Positions 46,271 to 56,817 of a stretch of 64,000 bases of DNA are shown one piece after another. The DNA lies in NCBI GenBank assembly GCA_037157565.1, contig JAZHRO010000073.1, positions 88,886,001-88,950,000 of the forward strand, read 5' to 3'. Under the pieces are notes generated by a model that was not told the DNA's origin, ran no database searches, and worked only from the letters and a program-made list of their open reading frames with translations. The translations under genes were made by a program, and so were the position numbers. Source of the DNA: Thalassia testudinum. Its lineage: Eukaryota > Streptophyta > Magnoliopsida > Alismatales > Hydrocharitaceae. Position 1 is the first letter of the stretch. Each line of letters opens with the position of its first letter.

Positions 46271-47601
46271 CCTCGCAGAATCTCCGCCTCACCACACTGA
46301 GCAACCTCCGCCTACCCATTACCGCTTCACACCCCCACCACACTCCACCGAATAGACCCATTTTTCCTGTCGCTATTCGACCTAGCCCTGCCGCCAGATG
46401 CCGTCCCACGACCTGCCACACCCCGCACCACCTTCGTCGTGCCATGGCGAAGGTCCCCCACTTGTTTGATTAGGCCGAAGGGTCGTGTTTCTGTCTAACA
46501 GGTTCGCTGCTCCAGCCGCCATTAACGACGATTGAAGCAGCTTCGAGGATAGCTCCAGGCCCTACAGCCCTAGATTCTCAGGTGCTGCAGCTTGGGGCGA
46601 AGTCTGCGAAGACTCCTGCCTTGTCAGTTGGCACCGGCACCAGCTGCAGCTGATCAGAGGGTGAGGTGGAGTCGTCCTGCGGGCGTGTGCGAAGACAGCA
46701 CAGAAGATAGTCCCACATCGTGGGATTTCGAAGCGCGCCTGTGCATAAATTGTAAAAGTGACTAAGGCTTATTGCCTCAGTCACACAGGGTGAGGTCCCT
46801 CTCACCCGCTTACCCGGCCTCGTCCGCGACCACCCCTCGCGAACCTGGCCCGACCTGCACTCCTCGCCCACCACAGCACGTAGGTGGGCCTGGTCCCAGG
46901 CACGAATCCGTACCCGAATACCCGGCTCTGGGAGAGCGGTCCTATGAGCGAAATCTGAGAGAGAGAGATGCGGGAGAGGGTAGGGTTAGGTTTTTGCTCT
47001 GACTAGGCTATGTGAGTGTGCAGGCAGAAGAGGAAGGAGAAGAAGAAAGAAGACCGCAGAGAAGAGAAGAAGAAGAAGGACAGAAAAGAAGAAGAAGAAA
47101 GAAGCAGAAGAGGAAGCACTGTAGCAGATACTATTTAAGTCATCTGACTGAGGAATCAGAAGACGCTCTGAAGAAAAAGAAAAGAAGAAGGAAAGAAGAA
47201 CAGGTGCCGCAGCTGGAAACAAAGAAGAAAAGAAGAAGAACAGAAGAAAAAGAAAGAAGACAAAAAGCTGAAGAAGATCAAAGAGAGAAAGAGAAAGAAG
47301 GAAGATAAAGTAGAAGAAAGAACAAAAGAGCTGAAGACGGTCAAGCAAAGAGAAGAGAGGAAGAAGAAGACAAAGACAAGAGAGAAAGAAGAGAAGAAGA
47401 AAAAGCCAAGAGACCAATCTCTCTCTCTCTCTCTCTTATTTTTGTAACAGAAACATTGTACTTCTAGAATTATAGTTTGCTCCCTGAGTTCAACCTCAGG
47501 AAACCTTTTATTTCCGAGTAAAATTGTAATAGTGGCAATGACTAACTGTACTACAACGCCATTTCTATAACAAATAACAAAACCTAGTCATACCGCCACT
47601 A
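46271..47601 (+). repeat. 3' LTR of element A, right part
   Basis: Continues the A LTR after B and its right duplication CCGAC (46266-46270). It contains the exact USE GTCCCACATCG (46710-46720) with CATAAATT 23 nt later, the purine tract (47012-47420) and the end CCGCCACTA, followed by TAAGG (47602-47606). Confidence 0.92.
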
Positions 47602-47606
47602 TAAGG

Positions 47607-49411
47607 TCCTAAACAACGAAAACTCAATAGTACCCAGGTGTCTGCCAGAATTCAGACTGCCCAAGTAATCGCCTTATTTGAAAAGGGAAGATACATTTTT
47701 TTTTATTTTTCTTCTTTCCTAATTTTTTTTGTACTTTTGGAGTTTGAGAGTTCCGAGATAACTTTTTATAGCTACCCGACCCTCTCAAGACTCGAAAAGG
47801 ACTCTAAGTGCTAAGCATCTTGTGAAAATATTGAAAGACTCATTAGGCGGCTGTTGAAACAGACTTCAGGTTTCTATGATCGTAGGTGACCTTACCTAAA
47901 GATTTATTTTTTCGACTGGTTGCTTTCTCCCTACTTCTTTTATTTATGGAGTCAACACAAGGGCGAACCCAGTGTATATCCCCCCAGTTTATTCTACTTC
48001 CCCGCTTCTTCCATAAGTGTTTCGGGAGTTATTGTGCATTTTTTGTGAGCTGGGTTCTGGACAACCGGCCAATGGGCTGTTACCTATGGCAACTTGCCAG
48101 CCATACTCGTGCGGTGAAGTGTGGTTTTGTTTATTATTTATTTTTTTCTCTTTTTTCTATTTTTTTCTTTTTCTTTTTGTTTTGTTTTTTTCTTCTTTAA
48201 GTAGGTGGCTTCCCTGATCTAAGATTTACCTAAAGGCAGCACAATGGAAATGGTTTTGGGACTGGGCGTTGGAAAACCAACCGATGAGCTGTTACCACTG
48301 ACAACTTGCTAGCCATACCACCTTAGATTGTTCATTAGCTACCCAATTTCCAAAGAAACTGCCAAAAAGTCAGTCAGTGCAAAAAATATGTTTAGATGCT
48401 TAAGCTTAAAGTTCCCCTAAATCAGAGGGTGAGTTGATAAGTCACATACTTATCATCCCAATTTATTAGCTAAATTAAAAATGAATTTGAATTGGCGAGG
48501 ACTTGAGACTAAGTCCACATTCAAAGTGGACACCTAGGCTAATTAAGCCCGAAGACCTGAAGAGTCTAAGTGTTTAGGTCCTCTCGTATCATTTTCTAAA
48601 GTTGATAACTTCTAAATGCCTAAGTTCTCTTTTCCTAATTTCTTTCTTTTTTTATCTTTTACAAATTTTTAATTTTTTTTTAATTTTATAAGAAACTAAA
48701 AGAAATTCTACGGAATTAACATAATGATTTCATAAATTGATTATCCACCCCCCATGCCTAAATGATGTAATGTCCTCATTATAAAAACAAAGACATGAAA
48801 AGGGTAGAGTAAACAAAATATCACCTGAACATCGTGAGGAATCCGGTCATCTCCGCAGAGAATGTGAAATATAAACAAGTGCTAAATTTAATGCCTTTAG
48901 CTAGGCATAAAATACATACAAGGAAGAAATTGAGAATTCACAAGTGCAGGTCAGAATCAAAATAAAAATATTGATCCTGAAACCTGCCAGCAGAAGATGT
49001 CCACAGACGTGGACCAGATTATGGTGCAGACCCATGCCCCAGGGTCGAGTAGTTCTCAGGTTCTAGAAGAAAATCACCCAGAACCGAAGGTTGTTGTGTT
49101 TGTGGGGTTGGGCCTGCGGTTTAGTGGTGTGCAACCCAAGACCAAAGTGTCGAACAATGGGTGAAGATGGTTCAATAGGTGCGGTTGTCTACTTAACATT
49201 TAGCTCAGAAAAATAATCAGTTATTTTGAGCTTAGGTTGCACATGAAAGATATCATAAGGGTCCTGGTAGAAAGTAGGTGGTTTCAGGTCCATAGGTACC
49301 CTTAGATCCAAACTCAAAGTTCCCTCAGAATTAGCCTCCCAAATTTTTAATTCCAACTTCCTATCCTTCGAAATCATTGTACACCCCATCTAAAGTACCC
49401 AAGTCTAACAA
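47607..49411 (-). other. D internal region, 3' untranslated part, with internal polypurine tract
   Basis: Mostly non-coding. The minus strand carries TAGGCATGGGGGGTGG (48745-48760) after AATGAGGACATT, as in A and B, about 1,260 bases from the D 3' LTR once A is removed. T-rich runs lie at 47690-47740 and 48120-48200. A 66-codon frame at 49189-49389 (minus) begins MGCTMISKDRKLELKIWEAN and may be a frameshifted tail of the ORF on its right. Confidence 0.6.
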
Positions 49412-50590
49412 TCATGGCTGAATTAGGATTGACTTGGGTTTGGTGATCTCAAAAATATCATCATTCAATTCTTTAGGGTGTGTTTGAGGAATAGGGCTAT
49501 TGATTGAATCATTAGGATTCGAATCATCCAAGTTAGCCCCAACATGATCATAATCTTCAATGATCGGGCTATCAAATAGTTCATCATACTCCTCGAGCCT
49601 GATTGTCTCACTAGAATCCTCTTCCTTAAGTTCAAATGAGACTTCACCAAAAGATTCTTCACCCTCAGAATCAAAGAATTCATGACCCTCATTTATATCT
49701 ATCTCAAAATCAATTATCATTTCCTGGTTCAAAGAGACATATTTTTCCTCGCTCCCTGGCTTGGGGATCTTGGGTGAATCAATTGGTTCATCCTCAATGG
49801 GTTGCTCTAGCCCAACCTGGTCATCCCCGATTTCAGAAAATGTATCCCCTTTGACAGGCACCTGAGCGGGTTCTGATATTGGCTCTCCTGAAGGAGGTTC
49901 ATCTTGAGAATCATCCCAAGATTTGACTAGGGCAACCACAAATTTCATCCTCAACCTCGATAATTTCCCAAGTAGAAACTCACCCAGGTCCCTATCCCTG
50001 ACATTTTGGAGCAAATCCAATAGGGAAATATTAAGTTCATTAATCATTTTGATCATAGGCTCCAATGCTTCAGTGCATGGTGTTGGTTGAGCTTCTATAG
50101 ATTATATAGTGTTCCTCAAATTAGCCAACACCCCATCCTGGATCTGGTTCACCTGAACCGACTGGTTCGGTTCAGGGTTGGGTGGGTTCAGGTTAAATCT
50201 AAGGGAGTCAAGATATCGAGGTTCTTGGGTCCCTCCCTGATAGTAGGTTGTTTCAGGTTGTTTAAAGGATGGTGGTGACCTATATTCAGTGAAATACTGG
50301 GGAGGGTAGGTGTTATAATCATTATATCCTTCGTAATTGTAAATCGAGTTGGTTTGGTGATCAAAGGATGAAGATCTATAATCATTGTAGCTCTGGGAAT
50401 GATAATAATCATAATCTTGTTGTCTAAGGTTAGGCCCTGGACACTGAGGTCCGTATTCATATCCCCAATCAAAGTCATCCTAGCTAGTGGATGGGTAATT
50501 ACAAGTCAAGTTGGAATAGTAATCATCTTGGGGATACGTGTTGGTAGGAGGGTAGGATTGGAAATGTGTGAAAGATGTGGAAGGATACAT
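49412..50590 (-). pseudogene. Acidic Tyr/Asn/Pro-rich ORF of element D, broken
   Basis: A 393-codon frame (stop included) from ATG 50590 with in-frame TAG at codon 37 (50480-50482) and TAA near 50100. The last 217 residues (from 50065) are open. The N-terminal third is rich in Tyr, Asn, Ser and Pro; a short helical segment follows (MIKMINELNISLLDLLQN). The C-terminal half is strongly acidic (for example EEDSSET, EEYDELFDSPIIEDYD). No retroviral motif is visible. The G ORF at 53844-56539 resembles it at the N-terminus, including a TAG at the matching place. Like the B ORF it lies where gag-pol is expected. Function unknown. Confidence 0.6.
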
Positions 50591-51838
50591 TATGGAGTAG
50601 GAGGGAAAACAGAATAGAGAAAGGTGCCCTGCAGTACAATCAATAGAACCTGTCCTTATGTGGGTAGCCTAAAGACCTACAGACTCCCAGGACCCATCTT
50701 GAGATTATAAGCGATTTAGTCTACTTTTATCCTGTCAATCCAACCAGTTAGAAGGAGGGATTGGGAAGAAGGTTCTTCCTTTGGCTTGCACCTCCGATTC
50801 CTAGTGTACCCTAGCTACGGTCGTTTGATGCTACTTTCCTAGCTAGACATCAGATGGACTAGCAGAAGCAGATTAATCGAAAAAAATCTCAGTCTAAGCC
50901 CCGAAGAGCGAATCGATCCTTAAAGCCAACGCCTACTCAGTTTTAGTTAGGCTTGGGATGATCGTGCTCTTGGAATGTGATGGGCCTTTTAGATGAGTTG
51001 TGCCCTTAATGATCAGTTAAAATGTGTGTGCATGCGCAACTAGGGTTTTCAAACAAGGTTATTTGATTATGTGTCTTTTAGGATTTAACCTTGTTTAGTA
51101 GCTTTTAGGGTTTAATTCTTAGGTTGGTTCAATCAAGGTTTAGTAAAACACTCCAAGTTTTGAAATCACGGGTTTAGATATGTTCCTTTAAAAATAAAAA
51201 ATAATGTGGAGTGCCTAGTTCAGCCCTAAGAATCAACCCTAAGTGGCAAGCTACTTGATGAATCACTTTTATCTTAACTGGTGCGGCCCAAATAGTTCAA
51301 TCAATTAGCTTACTGCACCACTTATTTAAGGTACACAGAAATGTTTTACCTATTCAGATTTCTACTCACTTATTTGTGTGTTAAGTGTACCGGGTCCACA
51401 GGTTAGATCTCGGTTAAGTGGTAGAATCGATGTGATTGTGTGACTTAGGGTGAGAAGTTGTGGGTGTTAAGTGTGTAGCTTTCAAAAAATTCCACAAGAG
51501 AAGAATATATATTTTTTTTATTTTTTATATATGCAGGGGTGAGATGAGTGGAGGTGGCAAACAAACAACCAAATCTATCCTAGGGTTTATAAAAAGCACC
51601 TAAGTTGATTTGGGTTTGAGTTATTAGCATGGTGAAATGAGCTCGTGGGTGGGGGTAGTAGGGATAAACTTACAAAACCTTCATCTGCACTTTTCTCCGA
51701 TCTATCCACTTTGGCTCCCCTCGGATGAGTACCTGCAATCATAGTAAGATCAGAGAAAAAGTGAGATAAAAGTTAGGTAAGGCGGAAAACCACAGAAAAA
51801 AATCAAAGGGCATTCCCTCCCCGACAACGACGCCAAAA
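50591..51838 (-). other. D leader region and primer-binding site
   Basis: Non-coding leader between the ORF and the 5' LTR. The PBS is at 51818-51835 (minus strand TGGCGTCGTTGTCGGGGA, tRNA-Asp type), three bases from the LTR. TGATTGCAG/GTACTC at about 51732 (minus strand) resembles the splice-acceptor-like motif just after the PBS in A. Confidence 0.75.
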
Positions 51839-53350
51839 TGATCGCACGTGTTTCGCGAGTTTGAAATCTGGGTTACAAGTAACCCATCGTCATAGTTGTA
51901 AAACTCGTGATCAAATAAAATTTATACCGTAACTCGAAAAGTGAGTCTCAGGTCGAACAAGGGGAGGCAAACATTTGATTTTGAAATCCGCGCTTCACTT
52001 TTATTCCTTTTTGGTCATTTTTATCTTTTCTAATTTTTTTGGTATTTTTAATAAGCAAGAGGTTAGGTCGATGAAAACTTTATTTACTTGCAAAAATATG
52101 AGAGAGGGAGAGAGAGTGAGACACAATCATCTATTCATGAACAACTGTTTGTTACAACTATGAAAGCAGGAAAACTACACTACGAAAGCGTAAAAAGATA
52201 AAGGTGAGAGAAATCCCCCTCGACGGTTGCTCGAAGGACGACTCGCTCTGACGTCACCTGGAAGAAGGTGGTAAGGAGCGGGATGAAGGAGGACGAAGCC
52301 AAAGGATGGGGTAGGATGGCTTCGCGGCGAGGATCTTCTTCTCGAAGGGCAGTGAGAGGACAGCCATGGGATGCTCCATGAATAGGGGTGAGGGGAGGGA
52401 AAACTATTTGGTTTTCTACTCTAGAGGAGCATCGTGGTCTTAGGACAAGCTCTCTCTAGAGCCTTGGAGGTGGTGAGAGGTGAAGAAAGGAAGAGATGGT
52501 TTGGAATGGTGGTGGGTAGGTCCTTTTACAGTGGAGAAGAAAGAACAAATTCACATCTGGGTCATTACTGACGTCCATAAATGTCACTGTAGCTGTCGCT
52601 AAAGATCTACCCTTCAATTCCTCTTTCTGGAACTCACAGACCATTAGTAACAGCTGCAAGCGTCACTAAAGGCCTGTGTCACTGAAGATCCGCTCCGTTG
52701 GCGCATGCATTGAGCGCTGCGTGCTCCACACGCCCGTGCTCCCCACGCCGTGCCACGCGCATGCACACTGGCATGCGCTATGCTGCTACTGCGCGCGACT
52801 GCGGCTGTGCGCAGTGCATGGCTGCAGCTGTGCCTATGCGCGGTGTGCTACTGCTGGCCAACGTTGGGTATCCTAGATGGCGCCACGTGGTGCCATCTAG
52901 GCCATCCATTCTTCTTTCTTTTGTAGAGGGTGCCATGGTGCTCAGATCGAGATGATTCCCACACTGTTGGACTGTGATCGTCGTTCCGGATCCATCCATA
53001 TGGTCGGATTTTCCATCCGAAACCCATATGGATGTCGCATTACCCTTTGGTCACTGATCTTCCTCGGACTTCGTATGATGCTACGGTTCTCCGATCTAGA
53101 TGATTTCAGAAGCATTAGACTCTGATCATCATCTTAATCATATCCATACGGTCCGATCATCTATCCGAGGCCCTGAAATAAGTCTTCTTCTCTCCTAACC
53201 ACAAAAAGGACCTAATTAACCTAAAATATATACAACTACTCTAAATGCAAAATGATGCATGTTATGCAATATTTATAACATGAAATGCAAATCTAAACTT
53301 AGGAACATGTATGAATAGGCATTTTAACCTCAATAGATGTATCTATATCA
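51839..53350 (-). repeat. 5' LTR of element D
   Basis: 1,512 bases, aligned with 21284-22844 but with many differences. On the minus strand it begins at 53350 (TGATATAGATACATC) and ends CGTGCGATCA at 51839. The TATA box has decayed to TGTAAAA (52524-52530). Confidence 0.9.
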
Positions 53351-53843
53351 CATGCCCACATATTGTGGGGCACAGGGATGGGGGTTTAGTTTCAAAGGAT
53401 GCAACTCAAATCCAAAATTCTAGGCACCATAGATGTAGGCTAAATAATCAGCTTGCTGCCCTATGAAAATTCAATCAATAAAATTGTCAAAAATAAGCTC
53501 ATATTCGAGATGCAACATTTTGAAATCCACTAGGTCCTAATGGGAATCCACAATCTCATCATAGACCTTAAAGTCAAAAATTAGATTTCTATTAAAATAA
53601 AATTCAGCCCTTTACACCAAATCATGGTTTTCATGTTTGATTCCTCCATATTATTAGGCCTCAAAATGATTTCTTTGTCTTCAGCCTCTTCTAAATTAGA
53701 ATCCAATTCCAAAGTTGGAGTAAAAGTAGAGCCAATGAAATTCTTATCATTTGAATCAGACTTGAATTCTTCACTTTTGCCCTCTTCTAAACTTAGGATG
53801 GGGTCTTAAGCAATTTAACATCAAAAATCTCACAATCAGATTC

Positions 53844-54638
53844 TCAAGCCCCATCTTTTGAAAATGTCTCTATAATGGAACCAAATCCAATAGAATCTGG
53901 GTTAGATTCAGAGACATCAACTCCAATTTTTAGATTTTGTGACTCAATCTCAATCATTTCAATATCCTGATGTTTGTCAAGCTGCCCAAAATCATGATCC
54001 AAGGGTTTCAAATCATTGTCCAACTTAGGAGGGATGGGAAAATCGACCTTGGACTTAACTAGTTGAGGGCAATCTGGGTTAGTCCAATCAATCACCATAG
54101 GGCCTTCTTTCATTAATTCCAAGAATGGAGTTTCCTCAATGAAGGTTCCTTGTCCCTCCTCATCCAATTGTTGGAATGCATCAATCAATTTTTGTTTATC
54201 CTCAATCAACTTTGATTATGTTGGTACATCTCCAATTGAAGTTTATAAATAGTTGATTGGGTTCCACCTTGGGTCAAATTTGGGTTGGACCTATTGGTTG
54301 ATTTGAGTGGTCCAGGGTTCATATGCTGGGTTTGAGTAGGTTGAGGATAATACTTTCCAATGTTTCTAACCTCACCCAAATTGGAATATCCATCATCTGA
54401 GTCATTATCTTTGGACCCAAATTGGTTCTAGTCAAGGCTGTACTTAAAAGAAGAGTCGGCACAAGGAATGTCATAATCAAGATTCAAATACCTAGGGTAA
54501 GGATCATATCCCTAGGTGGGTGTTGTGGGGCTATCCCAACAAGAGGGTGGACTGGGTTGGGCAAAATTGGAATAAACATGGGGATTTTGGGAATATGATG
54601 GATATCCTTGGTATTGGAGTTTTGAGGTGTATCCCTAA
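53844..54638 (-). pseudogene. G ORF, 3' part (acidic, broken)
   Basis: Minus-strand frame continuing from 56413 after removal of F. It is Tyr/Ser/Pro/Gln-rich at first (GYPSYSQNPHVYSNFAQ), interrupted by TAG codons near 54513 and 54426. It ends with an open 121-codon stretch (54209-53844) starting MIEDKQKLIDAFQQLDEEGQG, acidic and Ile-rich. No known motif. It corresponds in position and composition to the D ORF. Confidence 0.5.
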
Positions 54639-56412
54639 TGTAGACACAATTATTGAGGATAAAATACCTATTCATGAATGTTCCTAGGCTTAGATTTGCA
54701 TTTCATGTTATAAATATTACATAGCATGCATCATCCTACATTTAGAGTAGTTGTGTATATTTTAGGTTAATTACATCCTTTTTATGGCCAGGAGGGAAGG
54801 AGATTTATTTCAGATCCTCGGATGGACAATTTGACTGTACGGATCTGATCAGGACGACGATTGGAGTCTAACGCCTCTGAAATCATCCAGATCGGAATCC
54901 CATAGTATCATATGAAGTTTGAAGAAGATCAACTACCAGGGGGCAATGCGACATCCATATGAGCTTTGGATGAAAAATCCGACCATACGGATGGATCCAG
55001 AGTGACGATCGCAGTCTGGCAACGCGGAAATCACCTCGATCCAAGCATCATGGCACCCTCTGCAACAGACAGAAGATGGATGGCCTAGATGGTGCCACGT
55101 GGTGCCATCTAGGCTGCCCAACATTGGCCAATTGTGCCCACCCACACCACTCTTCATCTGCGACCTCCATTCCCAGCCGTTGGATCTTGATCCAATGGTT
55201 GAGAGGCTTTCACACCACTCTCCTCTTCGTGACACAAAGGAGGGCTTAGCGCATTAGCTAAGCACTCTCCATAAATCAAATGGGGCGGGGTCGAATCCCA
55301 TTGAAGCATCCTCGCCACATCAATTGAAAATTTGGTCGCCGGATCTTCATCGAGCAACCACGAAGCTTCCACGTGGCACAATCCTGTGGGCTAGATTCGC
55401 GCATGCATGCGATCATGCGAAATCATACGCATGATTGTACGTAAGCGCGAACTTAAGATGTCCACTGGGGTTGTCAGCCATCTGATGCTGATCCAGCGGT
55501 GTGCACACCTCTCTTCAATGCCAGCGGTATGTGTCTTCAATGGGCGTGATCAGCGGGTGCGCTTAAGCCTTCAGATCTTGATCGACTGATGGGGAGGCGC
55601 TCCAACAAATGCCAGCGGAGATAAAGCACGAGCACCAGCAGGCTTTAGTGACATTTGGGGCATTGGTTGGCGTGGATCTTTAGCAACGCATTTGATGTCG
55701 CTATAGCCCTTGGACGGATTTCCTTTTCTTCCCTTCACTATAAAAGGACCCCTACACCTCCCCTTCCTTTTCATCTCTTCCTTTCTTCCTCTCACCAACT
55801 CCAAGGCTCTAGAGAGAGCTTGTCCCAAGCTCAGGATGCTCCTCTACCCGCCCCTCATCCTCCTTCATGGAGCATCCCGTGGCTGTCTTCTCACCTCCCT
55901 TCAGGAAGAAGATCCTCGCCGCAATGTTGTCCTGCCCCACCCTTCGCCCTCCGACTCTGTCCTCATTCATCTCGCTCCTCACCACCTTCCTCTAGGCGAC
56001 GTTAGAGCGAGTCATCCTCCAAGCGACCGTCAAGGGGGATTTCTCTCACCTATCTCTATCTTTATTGCTTTCGTAGTATAGTTTTCCCACTTTCCTTGTT
56101 GTAATAAACATTTGATTATAAAAATACATGATTGTTTCTCTCTTTTTATTTTGCAAGTAGATTAGCTAGATTTCATCAACCTAATCTCTTGCCCTATTAA
56201 AAATACCAAAAAAATTAGAAAAGACAAAAATGATAAAAACAAATAAAAAGCAAAACGCGGATTTTCAAAACCAAACGTTCGCCTCCCCGTGTTCGACCTG
56301 GGACTCACTTTTTGAGTTTCGATTATAAATTTTATTTGATAGATGGATTTTTTCATGAATTGAACTATGACGACGGGTTTTCCAAACTCAATCCCATCCG
56401 CATGTGAATCCA
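54639..56412 (+). mobile_element. Solo LTR F (D family, + orientation) inserted in G
   Basis: It starts TGTAGACACAATTATTGAGG and ends CATGTGAATCCA, aligning end to end with the D LTR in the opposite orientation. TATA box TATAAAAG at 55739-55746. The flanks CCCTAA (left) and CCATAA (right) agree at five of six bases, so the target duplication has decayed or my boundary is off by a base or two. Confidence 0.8.
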
Positions 56413-56539
56413 CCATAATCAATCCCCAACCAGTGAAGGTGTTATCCTAGTTAGACTGTGGATAAGGTCTACATGGGTTCGAGTAGGAATCATGTTGGGG
56501 ATAGTTGTGATAAGAGGTAGGATAAGCATTGAAATCCAT
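56413..56539 (-). pseudogene. G ORF, 5' part
   Basis: Starts at ATG 56539 with MDFNAYPTSYHNYPQHDSYS, similar to the D ORF start in spacing of Tyr, Pro and Asn. In-frame TAG occurs at codon 31 (56447-56449), followed by GAT as in D. Solo LTR F then interrupts it. Confidence 0.5.
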
Positions 56540-56817
56540 GATCTAGAACAGAGGGAAGGGATGAGAAAAGAATTGAGAAGAGAGAATTATATTGACCCCT
56601 AACCAAAAAATTCAAGCAAGCAATTCTACCCTTAGGGGGCTGCATCTAGGGGACCTGATTCCAGCACAAATAGGTAGATTGAATCAACTCAGCCCTTAAA
56701 TTACCTGGCCACTGAGATCAGACGGACCCCTTAGGAGAACCCACACGGTGGACCCCCACTAAAGGTTGACACGGTTACCGCACCGTCTAGTCTTGGCAGT
56801 GATTGTTCCAGGTAGAT

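Larger units (their letters stand above)
22971..47601 (+). mobile_element. Element A: Athila-lineage Ty3/gypsy retrotransposon, decayed, carrying nested B
   Basis: The 5' LTR is 22971-25683; the 3' LTR is 34796-36187 plus 46271-47601, split by B. The exact target duplication TAAGG lies at 22966-22970 and 47602-47606. Without B and the Sirevirus LTR fragment it is about 13.6 kb. Order: LTR, PBS (tRNA-Asp), ~1-kb leader, gag, protease, RT, RNase H, integrase, long 3' untranslated region, PPT, LTR. LTRs end CTA rather than CA. The first 66 bases of the two LTRs differ at 3 sites, so A is older than B. Confidence 0.92.
21284..53350 (-). mobile_element. Element D: non-autonomous Ty3/gypsy (Athila-like) LTR retrotransposon carrying nested A and B
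   Basis: LTRs at 21284-22844 (3') and 51839-53350 (5') are flanked by the exact duplication CATGC (21279-21283 and 53351-53355). With A removed the element is about 7.4 kb. A tRNA-Asp-type PBS lies next to the right LTR and a PPT next to the left one, fixing the minus orientation. No gag-pol domain is present; one broken acidic ORF occupies the internal region. Over the outermost ~143 bases the two LTRs differ at roughly 12 sites, so D is clearly older than A and B. Confidence 0.9.

Noticed and set aside
47886..48200. 104-codon frame with Phe-rich hydrophobic tail
   Set aside because: The hydrophobic tail is only a T-rich run in the untranslated part of D; the frame is on the strand opposite to the element.
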